Part shown: positions 25,940-38,189 of the stretch, one piece after another
Layout: every line of letters begins with the position of its first letter
Numbering within the stretch: the stretch's first letter is position 1
From: Dongia rigui
GTDB taxonomy: Bacteria; Pseudomonadota; Alphaproteobacteria; Dongiales; Dongiaceae
Direction: 5' to 3'
Assembly: GCF_034044635.1 (NCBI RefSeq)
Contig: NZ_JAXCLX010000001.1
Span: forward strand, 124,001 to 188,000
Length of the DNA stretch: 64,000 nucleotides
Made by a program: the position numbers and the translations under genes
The notes under the pieces: model-generated
What the model was told of the DNA's origin: nothing
The model's input: the letters and a program-made list of their open reading frames with translations, nothing else
The model's database searches: none

Positions 25940-26686
25940 TCAGGCAGCTGGCCGCGCCACCAGGAAGATGTCCCCGGCCGCGATGCGCTTCAGCGCGCCG
26001 TCATCCATCCTTAATAGCAGCGTACCATCGGCATCGATATCCTCGAAACGGCCGGAAACCTCCCCCCGTTCCAGGCGTGCCATGATCGGATCGCCAAGAC
26101 CCCGGCAATGCGCCAGCCAATCGGCCCGCAGGGCGGCAAAACCACCAGCCACCCATGCCGCGTAAAGCGGACGGAATTCGGCCAACAGCAGATCGAGCGC
26201 CTGGTCTGGCGTCAGCGGCGGGCCGCCAGAGGCCAGCAGATCGGTTGTCGGGTAAAGCGTTTCGGCCGGGTGATGGCGCAGATTGACGCCAATCCCCAGC
26301 ACCAGCCAGTCGACCTTGCCACCGGTGATGCCGCCGGATTCGAGCAGAATGCCGGAGATCTTGGCACCATCCACCAGGACATCGTTGGGCCATTTGTGTT
26401 CAACCGGCACATTGAGCACTGCCCGCAGCAGACGGCCGAGCGCGATGGCCATGACGAAGCCCAGCGTAGCCGCCTCGGCCGGGGTCTTCGTCGGCCGCAG
26501 CAGCAGCGAGGTATAGAGATTGCCGGCTTCGGACACCCAGAAGCGACCCCGCCTGCCCTTCCCCGCCGTCTGTACGTCGGCGCGCAGCACGATGCCTTCC
26601 TCGGCGCCAAGCATGGCCCGCGCCTTCAGCGCGTCATTGGTGCTGTCGATTTCCGCTAAGGTCTCGACGCGGAAGATCAAACTCAT
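25940..26686 (-). CDS. birA: Biotin--[acetyl-CoA-carboxylase] ligase
   Basis: Enzyme of 248 residues that attaches biotin to carboxylase carrier domains through biotinyl-AMP. The core motifs are [15 protein letters not shown] near residue 37 and [20 protein letters not shown]. There is no N-terminal helix-turn-helix, so unlike E. coli BirA it cannot be a DNA-binding repressor (group I ligase). The ATG overlaps the nuoN stop by 4 bases. A biotin transporter gene, bioY, lies elsewhere in the window at 58.3 kb. Confidence 0.94.
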   Translation of the reverse strand: MSLIFRVETLAEIDSTNDALKARAMLGAEEGIVLRADVQTAGKGRRGRFWVSEAGNLYTSLLLRPTKTPAEAATLGFVMAIALGRLLRAVLNVPVEHKWPNDVLVDGAKISGILLESGGITGGKVDWLVLGIGVNLRHHPAETLYPTTDLLASGGPPLTPDQALDLLLAEFRPLYAAWVAGGFAALRADWLAHCRGLGDPIMARLERGEVSGRFEDIDADGTLLLRMDDGALKRIAAGDIFLVARPAA

Positions 26687-28119
26687 TCGGCGAAGAGCAC
26701 ACTCGCCGCATCAGCCGTCATGTCGAAGAAGGGCGACCCGGCCAGGAAGCCGAAGGTGATGATCAAGACCGTGACCGCGAGCACCACGCGCAAGGTCGGC
26801 GTCACCCGGTCGAAGCCCTCGGTCGGCTGGTCGAAGAACATCACCTTGATGATGCGGATGTAATAGAAGGCCGACACCACGCTGGCCAGCACGCCGATGA
26901 CCGCCGTGACATTGAGCCCTGCCTGGATCGCCGCCATGAAGACGAAGAGCTTGCCGAAGAAGCCGGCGAAGGGCGGAATGCCGGCCATCGAAAACATGAA
27001 GATGGCCAGCGCATAGGCGAGGCCTGGCTGCGAGCGCGAGAGCCCGGCGAGGTCGCTGATCTCCTCAACAGCCCGACCCTTGCGGCGCATGGCGAGGATG
27101 ACCGCAAAGGCACCGATCGTCATGACGATGTAGATCGCCATGTAGGTGAGGAGGCCAGAGACGCCCTCCTGCGTGCCCGTCGCGAGGCCGACCAGGGCGT
27201 AGCCGACATTGCCGATCGACGAATAGGCCATCAGGCGTTTGATGTTGGTCTGATAGATCGCGGCGATGGCACCCAACACCATCGAGGCGATGGAAATGAG
27301 GATGATGATCTGCTGCCACTGGCCCGCCATATCGCCGAACGGACCGACCAGGACGCGGGTGAAGAGCGTGATGGCCGCGACCTTCGGGGCGGCGGCGAAG
27401 AAGGCTGTGATCGGTGTGGGTGCCCCTTCGTAGACGTCCGGCGTCCACATGTGGAACGGTACGGCCGAGACCTTGAAGGCAAGCCCCGCACACAGGAAGA
27501 CGATGCCAACGATGAGTCCGAGGCCCGCCTCGCCCGAGAGCGCGCTGGCGAGAACCGAGAAATTGGTCGAGCCGGTAAACCCATAGATCAGCGACGAGCC
27601 ATAGAGCAGCATGCCCGAGGACAGTGCGCCGAGGACGAAGTATTTGAGGCCGGCTTCGGTCGACTTCACCGTGTCGCGGCGGATGGCGGCAACGACATAG
27701 AGGGCCAGCGACTGCAGTTCCAGGCCGACATAGAGCGAGATGAGGTCATTGGCCGAGATCATCAGGGCCATGCCAAGGCTTGCGAGCAGCATGAGGAGTG
27801 GCAACTCGAAGCGCGCCATGTTCTCGCGTTCGGCATAGTCCAGCGACATGATGATGGCGACCGCCGCGGCACCGAAGGACAGCACCTTGGCAAAGCGCGC
27901 GAAACCGTCCGCGACGAACAGACCCTGGAATGCAAGGCCGCTATCGGCGCTGGTGATGGTCAGGCAGATCGCCACGGCAAGCGCCGCGGCACTGGCCCAG
28001 GCGATGAGACGCATGTGCTTGTCGCCCAGCGAGACGCCGATGACGAGGAGCACGAGGCTGGCGGCGGCCAGGAAGATTTCCGGCGTGGCGAGACCAAGAT
28101 TGAGGTCGGTGAACGTCAT
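26683..28119 (-). CDS. nuoN: NADH-quinone oxidoreductase subunit N
   Basis: Antiporter-like membrane subunit of complex I, 478 residues with about 14 membrane segments. The core segment includes [20 protein letters not shown] with the conserved Glu, SALLYGSS-like helices, and [21 protein letters not shown], the proton-channel Lys/His region. It is the last nuo gene and overlaps birA by 4 bases. Confidence 0.96.
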   Translation of the reverse strand: MTFTDLNLGLATPEIFLAAASLVLLVIGVSLGDKHMRLIAWASAAALAVAICLTITSADSGLAFQGLFVADGFARFAKVLSFGAAAVAIIMSLDYAERENMARFELPLLMLLASLGMALMISANDLISLYVGLELQSLALYVVAAIRRDTVKSTEAGLKYFVLGALSSGMLLYGSSLIYGFTGSTNFSVLASALSGEAGLGLIVGIVFLCAGLAFKVSAVPFHMWTPDVYEGAPTPITAFFAAAPKVAAITLFTRVLVGPFGDMAGQWQQIIILISIASMVLGAIAAIYQTNIKRLMAYSSIGNVGYALVGLATGTQEGVSGLLTYMAIYIVMTIGAFAVILAMRRKGRAVEEISDLAGLSRSQPGLAYALAIFMFSMAGIPPFAGFFGKLFVFMAAIQAGLNVTAVIGVLASVVSAFYYIRIIKVMFFDQPTEGFDRVTPTLRVVLAVTVLIITFGFLAGSPFFDMTADAASVLFAE

Positions 28120-28138
28120 GACGGGACTGCCCTCGCCT

Positions 28139-29671
28139 TTACTGCGTTGCTTCAGCAGGAGCGGCTGCCGCCGGGGCCATCTGGGCCTCCATGCGCGGCG
28201 CGTAATCCTGGATGAAATCGGTGACCGTCGGGCCGAAGATCGAGGTGAAGCTGATGGGGTAGATGCCCATCCAGAAAACCAGGACCAGGAGCGGCGCGAA
28301 GATGACCTTCTCGCGCAGCGACAGATCCAGCATGGTCTTCAGATCTTCCTTCACCAATTCGCCGAAGATGATGCGGCGATAGAGCCACAGCATATAGGCG
28401 GCGCCGAGGATAACGCCGGTCGCGATCAGCAGCGCCACCCAGGTGCTGGACTGGAAGACGCCGACCATGACCAGGAATTCGCCGATGAAGCCGCTGGTGC
28501 CGGGCAGGCCGACCGATGCCATGGTGAAGATCATGAACACGACGGCATATTTCGGCATGCGGTGCACAAGACCGCCGTAACGCGCGATCTCGCGGGTGTG
28601 CAGGCGGTCGTAGATGACACCGACGCACAGGAAGAGCGCGCCGGAGACGACACCGTGCGAGAGCATCTGGAACAACGCACCTTCGAGACCCTGCTGGGTC
28701 ATCGAGAAGATACCGGCCGTGACAAAGCCCATATGCGCCACCGATGAATAAGCGATGAGCTTCTTCATGTCCTCCTGCGCCAGCGCGATCAGCGAGGTGT
28801 AGATCACGGCGACGACGCTCATGAAATAGACCAGCGGCGTGAAGAAGGCCGAGGCCTCGGGCAGCATCGGAATCGAGAAGCGCAGGAAACCGTAGGCGCC
28901 CATCTTCAAGAGCACGCCGGCCAGGATGACCGAACCCGCGGTCGGCGCTTCGACGTGGGCGTCCGGCAACCAGGTATGGACCGGCCACATCGGCACCTTC
29001 ACGGCGAAGGAGGCAAAGAGCGCCAGCCATAGCCATTTCTGCACATCGAGATCGAAGCCAAAGGTCATCAGCGTCGGGATGTCGGACGTGCCGGCGAGGT
29101 TGTACATGGCGAGGATCGCCAGCAGCATCAAGACCGAACCGGCGAGCGTGAAGAGGAAGAACTTGATCGAGGCATAGACGCGGCGCGGGCCGCCCCAGAT
29201 ACCGATGATGAGGTACATCGGGATAAGGACGCCTTCGAAGAAGATGTAGAAGGTGATGAAGTCGAGGGCGCAGAAGGTGCCGACCATCAGCGTCTCGAGG
29301 CCAAGGAAGGCGATCATGTATTCCTTGACGCGCTTTTCGATCGCTTCCCAGCTGGCCAGGATGCAGATCGGCGTCAGCAGGGTCGAGAGCAGCACGAAGG
29401 TCATCGAGATGCCGTCGATGCCCATGTGATAGTTGATGCCGAGCGCCGGCAACCAATCGGCCTTTTCCTCGAACTGAAAGCCGACGACCGAGCGGTCGAA
29501 ATCGAACCAGATCACCAGCGAGATGGCGAAGACGATGAGCGAGGTCCACAGCGCGATATAGCGGGCGTTGCGCGCGACTGCCTTCTCCTCACCCCTAAGG
29601 ATGAGAATGAGCGCCGCGCCCACGAGCGGCAGGAACGTTGTCAGGCTGAGGATGGGCATGCTGGCACTCAT
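28139..29671 (-). CDS. nuoM: NADH-quinone oxidoreductase subunit M
   Basis: Antiporter-like membrane subunit of complex I, about 510 residues and 14 membrane segments. Visible landmarks are [36 protein letters not shown] and [13 protein letters not shown]. The start was set at ATG 29671, which has GAGAG upstream; a GTG at 29683 that overlaps the nuoL stop by 4 bases is the alternative. A short Ala/Pro-rich C-terminal tail ([11 protein letters not shown]) extends past the last helix. Confidence 0.95.
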   Translation of the reverse strand: MSASMPILSLTTFLPLVGAALILILRGEEKAVARNARYIALWTSLIVFAISLVIWFDFDRSVVGFQFEEKADWLPALGINYHMGIDGISMTFVLLSTLLTPICILASWEAIEKRVKEYMIAFLGLETLMVGTFCALDFITFYIFFEGVLIPMYLIIGIWGGPRRVYASIKFFLFTLAGSVLMLLAILAMYNLAGTSDIPTLMTFGFDLDVQKWLWLALFASFAVKVPMWPVHTWLPDAHVEAPTAGSVILAGVLLKMGAYGFLRFSIPMLPEASAFFTPLVYFMSVVAVIYTSLIALAQEDMKKLIAYSSVAHMGFVTAGIFSMTQQGLEGALFQMLSHGVVSGALFLCVGVIYDRLHTREIARYGGLVHRMPKYAVVFMIFTMASVGLPGTSGFIGEFLVMVGVFQSSTWVALLIATGVILGAAYMLWLYRRIIFGELVKEDLKTMLDLSLREKVIFAPLLVLVFWMGIYPISFTSIFGPTVTDFIQDYAPRMEAQMAPAAAAPAEATQ

Positions 29672-29679
29672 CACGTCTC

Positions 29680-31632
29680 TCACTTAAAGGCGAAAATGTA
29701 CCAGCTGACCATGGCGACAATGCCGATCAGCATGACGAAAGCATAGTGGTAGACATAGCCCGATTGGAGCGCGCTGGCGCGCTTGGCCGCCCAGGTGCCG
29801 GTCAGCCAGGCGAAGCCGTCGACCGCACCGTCGACCACGGCGCCATCGCCCTTCTTCCACAGGAAGCGACCGAGGGCCTTCACCGGGTTGACGAAGATGG
29901 CGTCATAGAGCTCGTCGAAATACCACTTGTTGTAGGACATCAAATAGAGCGGCCGGAACGCGCTGGCAAAGAAGCCAGGCAGGCCACGCTGCACGAGATA
30001 GGCGTAGCTGGCAAAGGCGATGCCGAAGAGGCCGGCAGCCAGCGGCAGCAGCTTCACCCAGAGCGGAACCTCGTGAGCGTGATGCGGCACTTCGTTGGTC
30101 GCAGCGAAATGAATCGCCTCGCCCCAGAAATGCTCCATCTCGGCACCGACGAAGCCTTCATGCCAGATGAAGCCGGCGAAGATCGCGCCCGCCGCCAGCA
30201 CGAAGAGCGGCACCAGCATCACCTTCGGGCTTTCATGGACGTGGTGCATCACGTCATGGGAGGCACGTGGCTCGTTGTGGAAGGTCATGTAAATGAGGCG
30301 CCAGGAATAGAAGGCGGTCATGACGGCACCGATGATGCCGAGCCAGAAGGCATACATGCCAACGCCCGAATGCGCCGCGAAGGCGGATTCGAGGATGCTG
30401 TCCTTCGAATAGAAGCCCGCGAAGCCGAACACGCCCGGAATACCAACACCGGCGAGGGCGATATTGCCGATCCACATCAAGGTGTAGGTGGTGGGGATCA
30501 GCTTGTAGATTCCGCCCATCTTGCGCATGTCCTGTTCACCCGACATGGCGTGGATGACCGAACCGGCGCAAAGGAACAGCAGCGCCTTGAAGAAAGCGTG
30601 CGTGAAGAGGTGGAACATGGCGGCGCCATAGGCGCCGACACCGGCCGCAAAGAACATGTAGCCGAGCTGCGAACAGGTCGAATAGGCGATGACGCGCTTG
30701 ATGTCGTTCTGTGTCAGGCCCACGGTCGCTGCGAAGAAGGCAGTCGAGGCGCCGACAACTGTCACGACTTCCTTGGCATAGGGCGCGTATTCGAACATCG
30801 GTGACAGGCGGCAAACCATGAACACGCCGGCGGTGACCATGGTCGCGGCATGGATGAGGGCCGAGACCGGGGTCGGACCTTCCATGGCGTCCGGCAGCCA
30901 GGTGTGGAGGAAGAGCTGCGCCGACTTGCCCATGGCGCCGATGAACAGCAGCAGGCAGAGGGTGGTCAGCGTGTCGAGCTCATAGCCTAGGAAATTGAAG
31001 GTCGGCGGCGTCTGGCCGGCGATGACAGCCTCGAAGATCGGCTTGAACTCGACCGTGTGGAAGACCAGGAAGCAGCCCATGATGCCAAGGGCGAAGCCGA
31101 AATCGCCGACGCGGTTGACGAGGAAGGCCTTGATGGCGGCGGCGTTGGCCGTCGGGCGGTCGAACCAGAAGCCGATGAGGAGGTAGGAGCTGAGGCCCAC
31201 CCCTTCCCAGCCGAAGAACATCTGGATGAAATTGTCCGCCGTGATCAGCATCAGCATGCAGAAGGTGAACAACGACAGATAGGCCATAAAGCGAGGGACC
31301 GATTTGTCGTGATGCATGTAGCCGATGGAATAGACATGCACCATGGCCGAGACCGTGTTGACGACGATCAGCATGACCGCGGAAAGCTGGTCGATGCGCA
31401 GCGCCCAGGCGGCGCGGAAGTCACCGGTCTCGAACCAGGTGAAGAGTTCCGTGGTGCGGACATTGCCGTTGCCGGTGACGTCGAAGAAGGTGATCCAGGA
31501 GATCACCATGACGACCAGCATCAGGCCGGCTGTGATGTATTGCGCGGCATGATCGCCGATCCGGCGATTGCCGATGCCGGCAATGAGGGCGCCCAGCAGC
31601 GGAAGGGCAACGATGGCGACGTCGAGATTCAT
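29680..31632 (-). CDS. nuoL: NADH-quinone oxidoreductase subunit L
   Basis: Largest antiporter-like subunit of complex I, 650 residues. It has [14 protein letters not shown], the conserved [20 protein letters not shown] and [16 protein letters not shown] core, and [13 protein letters not shown], and it ends with the long amphipathic lateral helix and a final membrane segment ([18 protein letters not shown]). It begins 1 base after the nuoK stop. Confidence 0.96.
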   Translation of the reverse strand: MNLDVAIVALPLLGALIAGIGNRRIGDHAAQYITAGLMLVVMVISWITFFDVTGNGNVRTTELFTWFETGDFRAAWALRIDQLSAVMLIVVNTVSAMVHVYSIGYMHHDKSVPRFMAYLSLFTFCMLMLITADNFIQMFFGWEGVGLSSYLLIGFWFDRPTANAAAIKAFLVNRVGDFGFALGIMGCFLVFHTVEFKPIFEAVIAGQTPPTFNFLGYELDTLTTLCLLLFIGAMGKSAQLFLHTWLPDAMEGPTPVSALIHAATMVTAGVFMVCRLSPMFEYAPYAKEVVTVVGASTAFFAATVGLTQNDIKRVIAYSTCSQLGYMFFAAGVGAYGAAMFHLFTHAFFKALLFLCAGSVIHAMSGEQDMRKMGGIYKLIPTTYTLMWIGNIALAGVGIPGVFGFAGFYSKDSILESAFAAHSGVGMYAFWLGIIGAVMTAFYSWRLIYMTFHNEPRASHDVMHHVHESPKVMLVPLFVLAAGAIFAGFIWHEGFVGAEMEHFWGEAIHFAATNEVPHHAHEVPLWVKLLPLAAGLFGIAFASYAYLVQRGLPGFFASAFRPLYLMSYNKWYFDELYDAIFVNPVKALGRFLWKKGDGAVVDGAVDGFAWLTGTWAAKRASALQSGYVYHYAFVMLIGIVAMVSWYIFAFK

Positions 31633-31633
31633 G

Positions 31634-31945
31634 TCAGCCCTTCATCACGTTGACGTCCTCGACGGCGATGGAGCCGCGAGTCCGGAAGAAGACCACCAGG
31701 ATGGCAAGACCGATCGCCGCTTCAGCAGCGGCGACGGTGAGGATCAGCATCGCAAAGACCTGACCGACCATGTCGTTGAGGTAATGCGAGAAGGCGACCA
31801 TGTTGACGTTGACCGAGAGCAGCATCAACTCGACCGACATCAGGATGATGATGACGTTCTTGCGGTTGAGGAAGATGCCGAAGATACCGATGGTAAAAAG
31901 GATCGCCGACAGCGTCAGGTAGTGTTCGAGACCGATGGTCATCAT
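31634..31945 (-). CDS. nuoK: NADH-quinone oxidoreductase subunit K
   Basis: Three-helix membrane subunit of complex I, 103 residues. The conserved Glu residues are present in [13 protein letters not shown] and [12 protein letters not shown]. The start ATG-ATG at 31945 overlaps the nuoJ stop by 4 bases. Confidence 0.96.
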   Translation of the reverse strand: MMTIGLEHYLTLSAILFTIGIFGIFLNRKNVIIILMSVELMLLSVNVNMVAFSHYLNDMVGQVFAMLILTVAAAEAAIGLAILVVFFRTRGSIAVEDVNVMKG

Positions 31946-32559
31946 TTGACACCTCCAGTCGCACCTTGGCCCGACTTGACCTTGGTGAGCTGCACCGAGG
32001 CGCTGGTCCGGTCGACCTGCGCCGCGATGCGCTGGCGACGGACACCTTCACGTTCGCGATGGGTCAGCACGATGGCGCCCATCATGGCGACCAGCAGCAC
32101 GAGGCCGGCAACCTGGAAGAGGTAGAAATACTGCGTGTACATTATGTTGCCGAGTGCTTCGGTGTTGCTCACCTGGTCGATCGGCGGCGTCGGCGACCCG
32201 GCCGTCGCGGTGCCGAGACCCGTGCCAACCATGACAAAGATCAGTTCGGCCGCCAGGATGACGCCAACCACCGCGCCAATCGGCAGATAGCGCACGAAGC
32301 CCTGGCGCAATTCGACGAAGTTGATGTCGAGCATCATGACGACGAAGAGGAACAGCACGGCGACGGCGCCGACATAGACGACGACCAGCATCATCGCCAG
32401 GAATTCGGCACCGATCAGCACAAAGAGCGCTGCGACGTTGAAGAAGGTCAGGATCAGGAACAGCACCGAATAGACCGGATTGCGGTTGCCGACGACCAGC
32501 AGCGCGGCGACCACGGCCACGGCGGCAAAGACATAAAATGCGATGGTCTGGACGATCAT
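31942..32559 (-). CDS. nuoJ: NADH-quinone oxidoreductase subunit J
   Basis: Membrane subunit of complex I, 205 residues and five membrane segments. The TM3 region [20 protein letters not shown], with the conserved Tyr and the pi-bulge region, is clear, followed by VVMMLDIN. The C-terminal 35 residues are charged and poorly conserved ([15 protein letters not shown]). A GGGGGAG ribosome site precedes the ATG. Confidence 0.95.
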   Translation of the reverse strand: MIVQTIAFYVFAAVAVVAALLVVGNRNPVYSVLFLILTFFNVAALFVLIGAEFLAMMLVVVYVGAVAVLFLFVVMMLDINFVELRQGFVRYLPIGAVVGVILAAELIFVMVGTGLGTATAGSPTPPIDQVSNTEALGNIMYTQYFYLFQVAGLVLLVAMMGAIVLTHREREGVRRQRIAAQVDRTSASVQLTKVKSGQGATGGVK

Positions 32560-32589
32560 CTTAAAGTTTCTCCCCCACCCTATCCGGTA

Positions 32590-33078
32590 TCAACGATAGG
32601 GCGCGTCGGCGGCGATATTGCCGGCAATCTCGGCTTCCCAGCGCTCGCCGTTCCGCAGCAGCTTGTCCTTGTTGTAGAACAGCTCCTCGCGGGTTTCGGT
32701 GGCAAACTCGAAATTCGGTCCCTCGACGATGGCATCCACTGGGCAGGCTTCCTGGCAGAAGCCGCAATAGATGCACTTCGTCATGTCGATATCGTAGCGC
32801 GTCGTGCGCCTGCTGCCGTCATCACGCGGCTCGGCCTCGATGGTGATGGCCTGGGCCGGGCAGATCGCTTCACAGAGCTTGCAGGCGATGCAGCGTTCCT
32901 CGCCATTGGCATATCGGCGCAGCGCATGCTCACCACGGAAGCGCGGGCTGATGGGGCCCTTCTCATAAGGATAGTTGATCGTCACCTTTTCCTTGAAGAG
33001 ATAGGAGAAGGTGAGCGCCATGCCCGAGACCAGTTCCTTGAGGAGGAAGCTGTTAAGCGTGCGGCTGATGGCTGACAT
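32590..33078 (-). CDS. nuoI: NADH-quinone oxidoreductase subunit I
   Basis: Peripheral-arm subunit of complex I carrying two [4Fe-4S] clusters (N6a, N6b), 162 residues. Both cluster motifs are complete: [16 protein letters not shown] and [16 protein letters not shown]. The N-terminal part [19 protein letters not shown] and [10 protein letters not shown] are typical. It lies 12 bases after nuoH. Confidence 0.97.
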   Translation of the reverse strand: MSAISRTLNSFLLKELVSGMALTFSYLFKEKVTINYPYEKGPISPRFRGEHALRRYANGEERCIACKLCEAICPAQAITIEAEPRDDGSRRTTRYDIDMTKCIYCGFCQEACPVDAIVEGPNFEFATETREELFYNKDKLLRNGERWEAEIAGNIAADAPYR

Positions 33079-33090
33079 GTTACCAATTCC

Positions 33091-34167
33091 TCAATTGCTG
33101 ACCGGCGCGGTGTCTTCCACCACGGGGGCTGGCATGACGTGACCCTTTTTCGGCAGGCTGTCGGTGACGATGAGCACGCCGGCGGTCAGGATCACCATGA
33201 TCAACGAGAGCGGCAAAAAGACCTTCCAGCCGAGGCGCATCAGCTGGTCATAGCGATAGCGCGGGAAGGTGGCGCGGACCCAGACGAAGCTTGCGGCAAT
33301 GAAGCTGGCCTTGAGGGCGAACCAGACGAAACCCGGGACCCAGGTAAAGGGTGCCACGTTGAACGGCGCCTGCCAGCCACCGAGGAACAGGATCGAGGTC
33401 ATGGCGCTCATCATCCAGATATTGGCGTATTCGCCGAGGAAGAAGAGCGCGAAGGTGAAGGCCGAATATTCCGAGAAGTAGCCGGCGACCAGTTCAGATT
33501 CCGCTTCCGGCAGATCGAAAGGCGGACGGTTGGTTTCGGCAAGGCCGGAGATATAGAAGACCACGAACATCGGCAGCAGCGGGATGCAGAACCAGACATT
33601 GGCCTGCGCCTTTACGATGTCGTTGAGATTGAGCGAACCGACGCAGAGCAGCACCGTCACCAGCACGAAGCCGATCGAGACTTCGTAGGACACCATCTGT
33701 GCAGCGGAGCGGAGGGCGCCCAGGAACGGATATTTCGAGTTCGACGCCCAGCCGGCGAGGACGATGCCATAGACGCCCAGCGACGAGATCGCGAAGAGAT
33801 AGAGGATGCCGACATTGAGGTCGGCCAGTACCACCCCGTCATCGAACGGAATGACCGCCCAGGAGATAAGCGAGAGGATGAAGGTGATCATCGGTGCCAC
33901 GACGAAGGCGACACGGTTGGCGCCCGACGGGATGATCGTTTCCTTGAACAGCAGTTTGACACCGTCGGCGATCGGCTGCAGCAGGCCGAAGGGGCCGACG
34001 ACGTTCGGGCCACGGCGGATCTGCATCGCCGCCATGATCTTGCGTTCGGCCAAGGTGAGATAGGCAACGGCCAGCAGCAACGGCACGATGATCGCAAGGA
34101 TCATCAGTACCGTGAAGATCGTGGTGCCAAGATAGGGACCGAAGGTCGTTGTGAAGAACTCAGCCAT
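33091..34167 (-). CDS. nuoH: NADH-quinone oxidoreductase subunit H
   Basis: Membrane subunit of complex I at the quinone-binding site, 358 residues. [19 protein letters not shown] and [16 protein letters not shown] match the quinone-site region; [19 protein letters not shown] holds the conserved acidic residues. ATG 34167 ([10 protein letters not shown]) was chosen; it overlaps the nuoG stop by 8 bases, and the open frame further upstream is only nuoG in another frame. A Pro/Val-rich tail follows the last helix. Confidence 0.96.
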   Translation of the reverse strand: MAEFFTTTFGPYLGTTIFTVLMILAIIVPLLLAVAYLTLAERKIMAAMQIRRGPNVVGPFGLLQPIADGVKLLFKETIIPSGANRVAFVVAPMITFILSLISWAVIPFDDGVVLADLNVGILYLFAISSLGVYGIVLAGWASNSKYPFLGALRSAAQMVSYEVSIGFVLVTVLLCVGSLNLNDIVKAQANVWFCIPLLPMFVVFYISGLAETNRPPFDLPEAESELVAGYFSEYSAFTFALFFLGEYANIWMMSAMTSILFLGGWQAPFNVAPFTWVPGFVWFALKASFIAASFVWVRATFPRYRYDQLMRLGWKVFLPLSLIMVILTAGVLIVTDSLPKKGHVMPAPVVEDTAPVSN

Positions 34168-36226
34168 GGGTGCCCGTCTTTCCGCCGGCAGCCGTCGGCA
34201 CGAAGCGTTCCGTGCATTGCGCCATCGTCGCCGAGGCACGGCTGATCGGGTCGGTCATGTAGTAATTGCTGATGGCAGACCGGAAGTGATCGCGGCCGAT
34301 CTCGCCCTGGCCGCCGAAGGCGGTCCAGGCCGCGGGTTCGATCGCCCCTAAGCGCTGGAAGCGCGGGTTCGCCTGATAGAGCTTGCGGCGCAGCTGCTCG
34401 AGACTGTCATAGCCGAGCTTCTTGCCGACCACTTCGGAGAGCGCGCGCAGGATGCTCCAATCCGCCTTGGCATCGCCCGGCGGGAACACGGCGAGACGGC
34501 CGAGCTGGGCGCGCCCCTCAATGTTCATATAGGTGCCGTCTTTTTCGGTATAGGCGGCGCCGGGCAAGATCACGTCGGCGCGATGCGCGCCACGATCGCC
34601 ATGGTGGCCCTGATAGATCACGAAGGCCTTGCCGAGACGGTTGGTGTCGATCTCGTCGGCCGCCAGCAGATAGACCACCTCGATCTCGCCCTTCTGCGCG
34701 CCATCGAGGATGCCGGCGACGTCGCGGCCACCGGATTGCGGCACGAAACCGAGTTCGAGACCGGCGACGCGCGAGGCCGCCGTCTGCAGCACGTTGAAGC
34801 CGTTCCAGCCATCGCGGACCACATTGGCCGCATCGGCCAGTTTTTTGGCGAGCCCCAGCACCGCCGACCCATCGGGGCGGGCCAGCACGCCATTGCCGAC
34901 GATGATCATCGGCGCCTTGGCGTTCTTCAGCGTTTCGGCGAAGGAGTGCCCACCGTTCACGAGTTGGCTCAGCGTTTCGCCGCCGGCGCCCAGCATCTCG
35001 ACCGGATAGGTCAGCTCACCAACGCCGCCGACGCTCGCGACCTTCAAGCCACCTTTCAGGTGCCGCTTGCGGATACGGGCATTGAGGACCGGGGCTTCCC
35101 AGCGCGGATTGGTGCCGATCAGCAGGATGACGTCGGCCTTGTCGATGCCAGCGATGGTGCTGTTGAAGAGATAAGAGGCGCGGACATTGGCGTCCGCCGT
35201 CGAACCGTCCTGGCGGCAATCGAGGTTCGAGGAACCCAACGCCGCCATAAGTTCCTTGAGCGCGAACATGCTTTCGGCATCGCATTGGTCGCCGGCGATG
35301 GCGGCGACACGCTTGCCGTCGATGCCTTTGAGCTTTGCGGCGATGGCGCCGAAGGCCTCGTTCCAGGTAGCCGCGCGCAGCTTGCCGTTCTCGCGGATGA
35401 ACGGACGATCGAGGCGCTGGCGCTTCAGGCCGTCGACCCAGAAGCGGCCCTTATCGGCGAGCCATTCCTCGTTCACGTCTTCATTGAGGCGCGGCAGCAC
35501 GCGCAAGACTTCGCGGCCACGGCTGTCGATGCGGATATTGACGCCAACGGCGTCCGCGACGTCGACCGATTCAGTCTTGGCGAGTTCCCAGGGGCGCGCC
35601 GTGAAGGCATAGGGCTTCGACGTCAGTGCGCCGACCGGGCAGAGGTCGATGAGATTGCCGGAGAGTTCCGAGGCAATGCCCTTCTCGACATAGGTGGTGA
35701 CTTCCATATGTTCGCCGCGCGAGACGGCGCCCAGCACTTCGACGCCGGCCACTTCGGTCGCAAAACGGATGCAGCGGGTGCATTGGATGCAGCGCGTCAT
35801 CTCGGTCTTCACCAGGGGGCCGAAATCCTTGTCGGTGACGGCGCGCTTTTCCTCGTGATAACGCGAGAAGCTTTTGCCGAACGCCATCGCCTGGTCCTGC
35901 AGGTCGCATTCGCCGCCCTGGTCACAAATCGGACAATCGAGCGGGTGGTTGATCAGCAGGAATTCCATGACGCCCTTGCGGGCCTTCTGCACCAGCGGGC
36001 TGTCGGTCTTGATCACCATGCCTTCGGCAACCGGCATCGCGCAGGAGGCGACCGGTTTGGGTGCCTTTTCCTGCTCGACCAGGCACATGCGGCAATTGCC
36101 GGCGACGGAGAGGCGTTCGTGATAGCAGAAGCGCGGGATTTCCTTGCCGGCGAGCTCGCAGGCCTGCAGGACGGTAATCCCCGCCGGCACCTCGATCTCA
36201 ACCCCGTCGATTGTCATCTTCGGCAT
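34160..36226 (-). CDS. nuoG: NADH-quinone oxidoreductase subunit G
   Basis: Largest peripheral subunit of complex I, 688 residues, carrying one [2Fe-2S] and two [4Fe-4S] clusters. The ferredoxin-like part has [18 protein letters not shown], then the [18 protein letters not shown] and [19 protein letters not shown] cluster motifs. A molybdopterin-oxidoreductase-like domain without the cofactor makes up the rest ([11 protein letters not shown]-type segments). Between nuoF and nuoH, with an 8-base overlap with nuoH. Confidence 0.96.
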   Translation of the reverse strand: MPKMTIDGVEIEVPAGITVLQACELAGKEIPRFCYHERLSVAGNCRMCLVEQEKAPKPVASCAMPVAEGMVIKTDSPLVQKARKGVMEFLLINHPLDCPICDQGGECDLQDQAMAFGKSFSRYHEEKRAVTDKDFGPLVKTEMTRCIQCTRCIRFATEVAGVEVLGAVSRGEHMEVTTYVEKGIASELSGNLIDLCPVGALTSKPYAFTARPWELAKTESVDVADAVGVNIRIDSRGREVLRVLPRLNEDVNEEWLADKGRFWVDGLKRQRLDRPFIRENGKLRAATWNEAFGAIAAKLKGIDGKRVAAIAGDQCDAESMFALKELMAALGSSNLDCRQDGSTADANVRASYLFNSTIAGIDKADVILLIGTNPRWEAPVLNARIRKRHLKGGLKVASVGGVGELTYPVEMLGAGGETLSQLVNGGHSFAETLKNAKAPMIIVGNGVLARPDGSAVLGLAKKLADAANVVRDGWNGFNVLQTAASRVAGLELGFVPQSGGRDVAGILDGAQKGEIEVVYLLAADEIDTNRLGKAFVIYQGHHGDRGAHRADVILPGAAYTEKDGTYMNIEGRAQLGRLAVFPPGDAKADWSILRALSEVVGKKLGYDSLEQLRRKLYQANPRFQRLGAIEPAAWTAFGGQGEIGRDHFRSAISNYYMTDPISRASATMAQCTERFVPTAAGGKTGTHG

Positions 36227-36264
36227 GATCTAATCCCTATTCCCCTGCCCTACCCGGCAGTCTC

Positions 36265-37551
36265 TTATTCAGCAGCTTGGCGGCCACGGAAGTCGCGCAT
36301 GCGCTGCTCGACCACCGGACGGAAATGACGCATCAGACCCTGGATGGGCCACGCCGCCGCGTCGCCCAGCGCGCAGATGGTGTGACCTTCGATCTGCTTG
36401 GAGATCTCCAGCAGCATGTCGATCTCGGAAGGATCGGCATCGCCCTTCACGAAGCGCGTCATGATGCGGAACATCCAGCCGGTGCCTTCGCGGCACGGCG
36501 TGCACTGGCCGCAGCTTTCGTGCATGTAGAAATGCGCAAAGCGCGTGATCGCCTCGATGAGGTCGGTCGACTTGTCCATGACGATGACGGCCGCCGTGCC
36601 GAGGCCCGACTGGACCGCACGCAGGCTGTCGAAATCCATGAGGACGTCGTCGCAGATATGCTTGGGCAGCATCGGCACCGACGAGCCGCCGGGAATGACC
36701 GCCAACAGATTGTCCCAGCCGCCGCGCACGCCGCCGCAATGCTTTTCGATGAGTTCCCGCAGCGGAATGCCCATCTCTTCTTCGACATTGCAGGGCTTGT
36801 TCACATGGCCCGAGACGCAGAAGAGCTTGGTGCCGACATTCTTCGGCCGGCCTAGACCCGCGAACCACGACGCGCCGCGACGCAGGATGGTCGGCGTCAC
36901 GGCGATCGTCTCGACATTGTTGACCGTGGTCGGGCAGCCATAGAGGCCGCAAGCAGCCGGGAACGGGGGCTTGAGGCGTGGCTGGCCCTTCTTGCCTTCG
37001 AGGCTTTCGATGAGGGCGGATTCTTCGCCGCAGATATAGGCGCCGGCACCGCGATGCAGATAGACGTCGAAATCGTAGCCAGAGCCGGACGCGTTCTTGC
37101 CGATGAGGCCGGCGTCATAGGCTTCGTCGATCGCCGCCTGGACGTGCATCGCCTCCTGGTAGAACTCACCACGGATGTAGATATAGGCAGCCTTGCAGCG
37201 CATGGCGAAGCCGGCGATGAGGCAGCCTTCGATCAGCATGTGCGGATCAAAGCGCAGAATCTCGCGGTCCTTGCAGGTGCCGGGTTCGGACTCGTCGGCA
37301 TTGACGACGAGATAGGACGGACGGCCATCCGACTGCTTGGGCATGAAGGACCACTTCATGCCGGTCGGGAAACCGGCGCCGCCGCGGCCACGCAGCTCCG
37401 ACGCCTTGATCTCGTCGACGATCTTGTCGGGGCCCACTTCCAGCAGCGCCTTGGTGTTGTCCCAGATGCCGCGCCGACGGGCGCCGGCAAGGCGCCAATC
37501 GTCCTGGCAGTAGACGTTCTTGAAGATGCGGTCCTTGTCCTGGAGCATCAC
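36265..37551 (-). CDS. nuoF: NADH-quinone oxidoreductase subunit F (NADH and FMN binding)
   Basis: Entry point for electrons in complex I, 428 residues. The FMN-binding [17 protein letters not shown], the NADH-binding [19 protein letters not shown], and the N3 [4Fe-4S] motif [11 protein letters not shown] are intact. It overlaps nuoE by 4 bases. Confidence 0.97.
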   Translation of the reverse strand: MMLQDKDRIFKNVYCQDDWRLAGARRRGIWDNTKALLEVGPDKIVDEIKASELRGRGGAGFPTGMKWSFMPKQSDGRPSYLVVNADESEPGTCKDREILRFDPHMLIEGCLIAGFAMRCKAAYIYIRGEFYQEAMHVQAAIDEAYDAGLIGKNASGSGYDFDVYLHRGAGAYICGEESALIESLEGKKGQPRLKPPFPAACGLYGCPTTVNNVETIAVTPTILRRGASWFAGLGRPKNVGTKLFCVSGHVNKPCNVEEEMGIPLRELIEKHCGGVRGGWDNLLAVIPGGSSVPMLPKHICDDVLMDFDSLRAVQSGLGTAAVIVMDKSTDLIEAITRFAHFYMHESCGQCTPCREGTGWMFRIMTRFVKGDADPSEIDMLLEISKQIEGHTICALGDAAAWPIQGLMRHFRPVVEQRMRDFRGRQAAE

Positions 37552-38189
37552 TTACCTCCCGCCAAATCGGGCGACATGTCGTAGGAGATGGGAATCTCCT
37601 GCAGCGTGGTCGGGCCGCCCTCGGCCATCGAACCGCGGCGGCCGTTTTGCGGGCCGGTTTTGGGCTTGCGCCCGGCAGCCAGTTCGTCGAGCACCTTGCC
37701 GAGCGTTTCCGGCGTCAGGTCTTCGTAGAAGTCGTCATTGATCTGCACCATCGGCGCATTGCAGCAGGCGCCCAGGCATTCGACTTCCATCATCGAGAAG
37801 AGACCGTCCTTGGTCACTTCCTTCATGCCGACGCCGAGCCGCTTCTTCAGGTAATCGGTGAGGCCGTCCGAACCGCGCAGCCAGCACGGCGTCGTGCGGC
37901 AGATCTGGATCAGGTGCTTACCGACCGGCTGCAGATTGTACATGGTGTAGAAGGTTGCGACCTCGTAGACGCGGATCGGCGCCATATCGAGCATGCCGGC
38001 GATGACATCCATCGCGACGCGCGAAATCCAGCCTTCCTGGCGCTGCGCCAAATCAAGGAGCGGCATCACCGCCGAGGGCTGACGGCCTTCCGGATAGCGC
38101 GCGATGATCTTCCGGGCCTTCTCCAGATTCTCCGCGCTGAAGGCGAAGCTGGTCGGTTGGACCACGTCGGTGTTTGCGTTTGCACTCAT
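37548..38189 (-). CDS. nuoE: NADH-quinone oxidoreductase subunit E
   Basis: Thioredoxin-like subunit of complex I with the N1a [2Fe-2S] cluster, 213 residues. Ligand Cys residues appear in [11 protein letters not shown] and [18 protein letters not shown]-terminal tail of about 45 residues ([20 protein letters not shown]) exceeds the E. coli protein but is common in Alphaproteobacteria. It overlaps nuoF and nuoD by 4 bases each. Confidence 0.96.
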   Translation of the reverse strand: MSANANTDVVQPTSFAFSAENLEKARKIIARYPEGRQPSAVMPLLDLAQRQEGWISRVAMDVIAGMLDMAPIRVYEVATFYTMYNLQPVGKHLIQICRTTPCWLRGSDGLTDYLKKRLGVGMKEVTKDGLFSMMEVECLGACCNAPMVQINDDFYEDLTPETLGKVLDELAAGRKPKTGPQNGRRGSMAEGGPTTLQEIPISYDMSPDLAGGK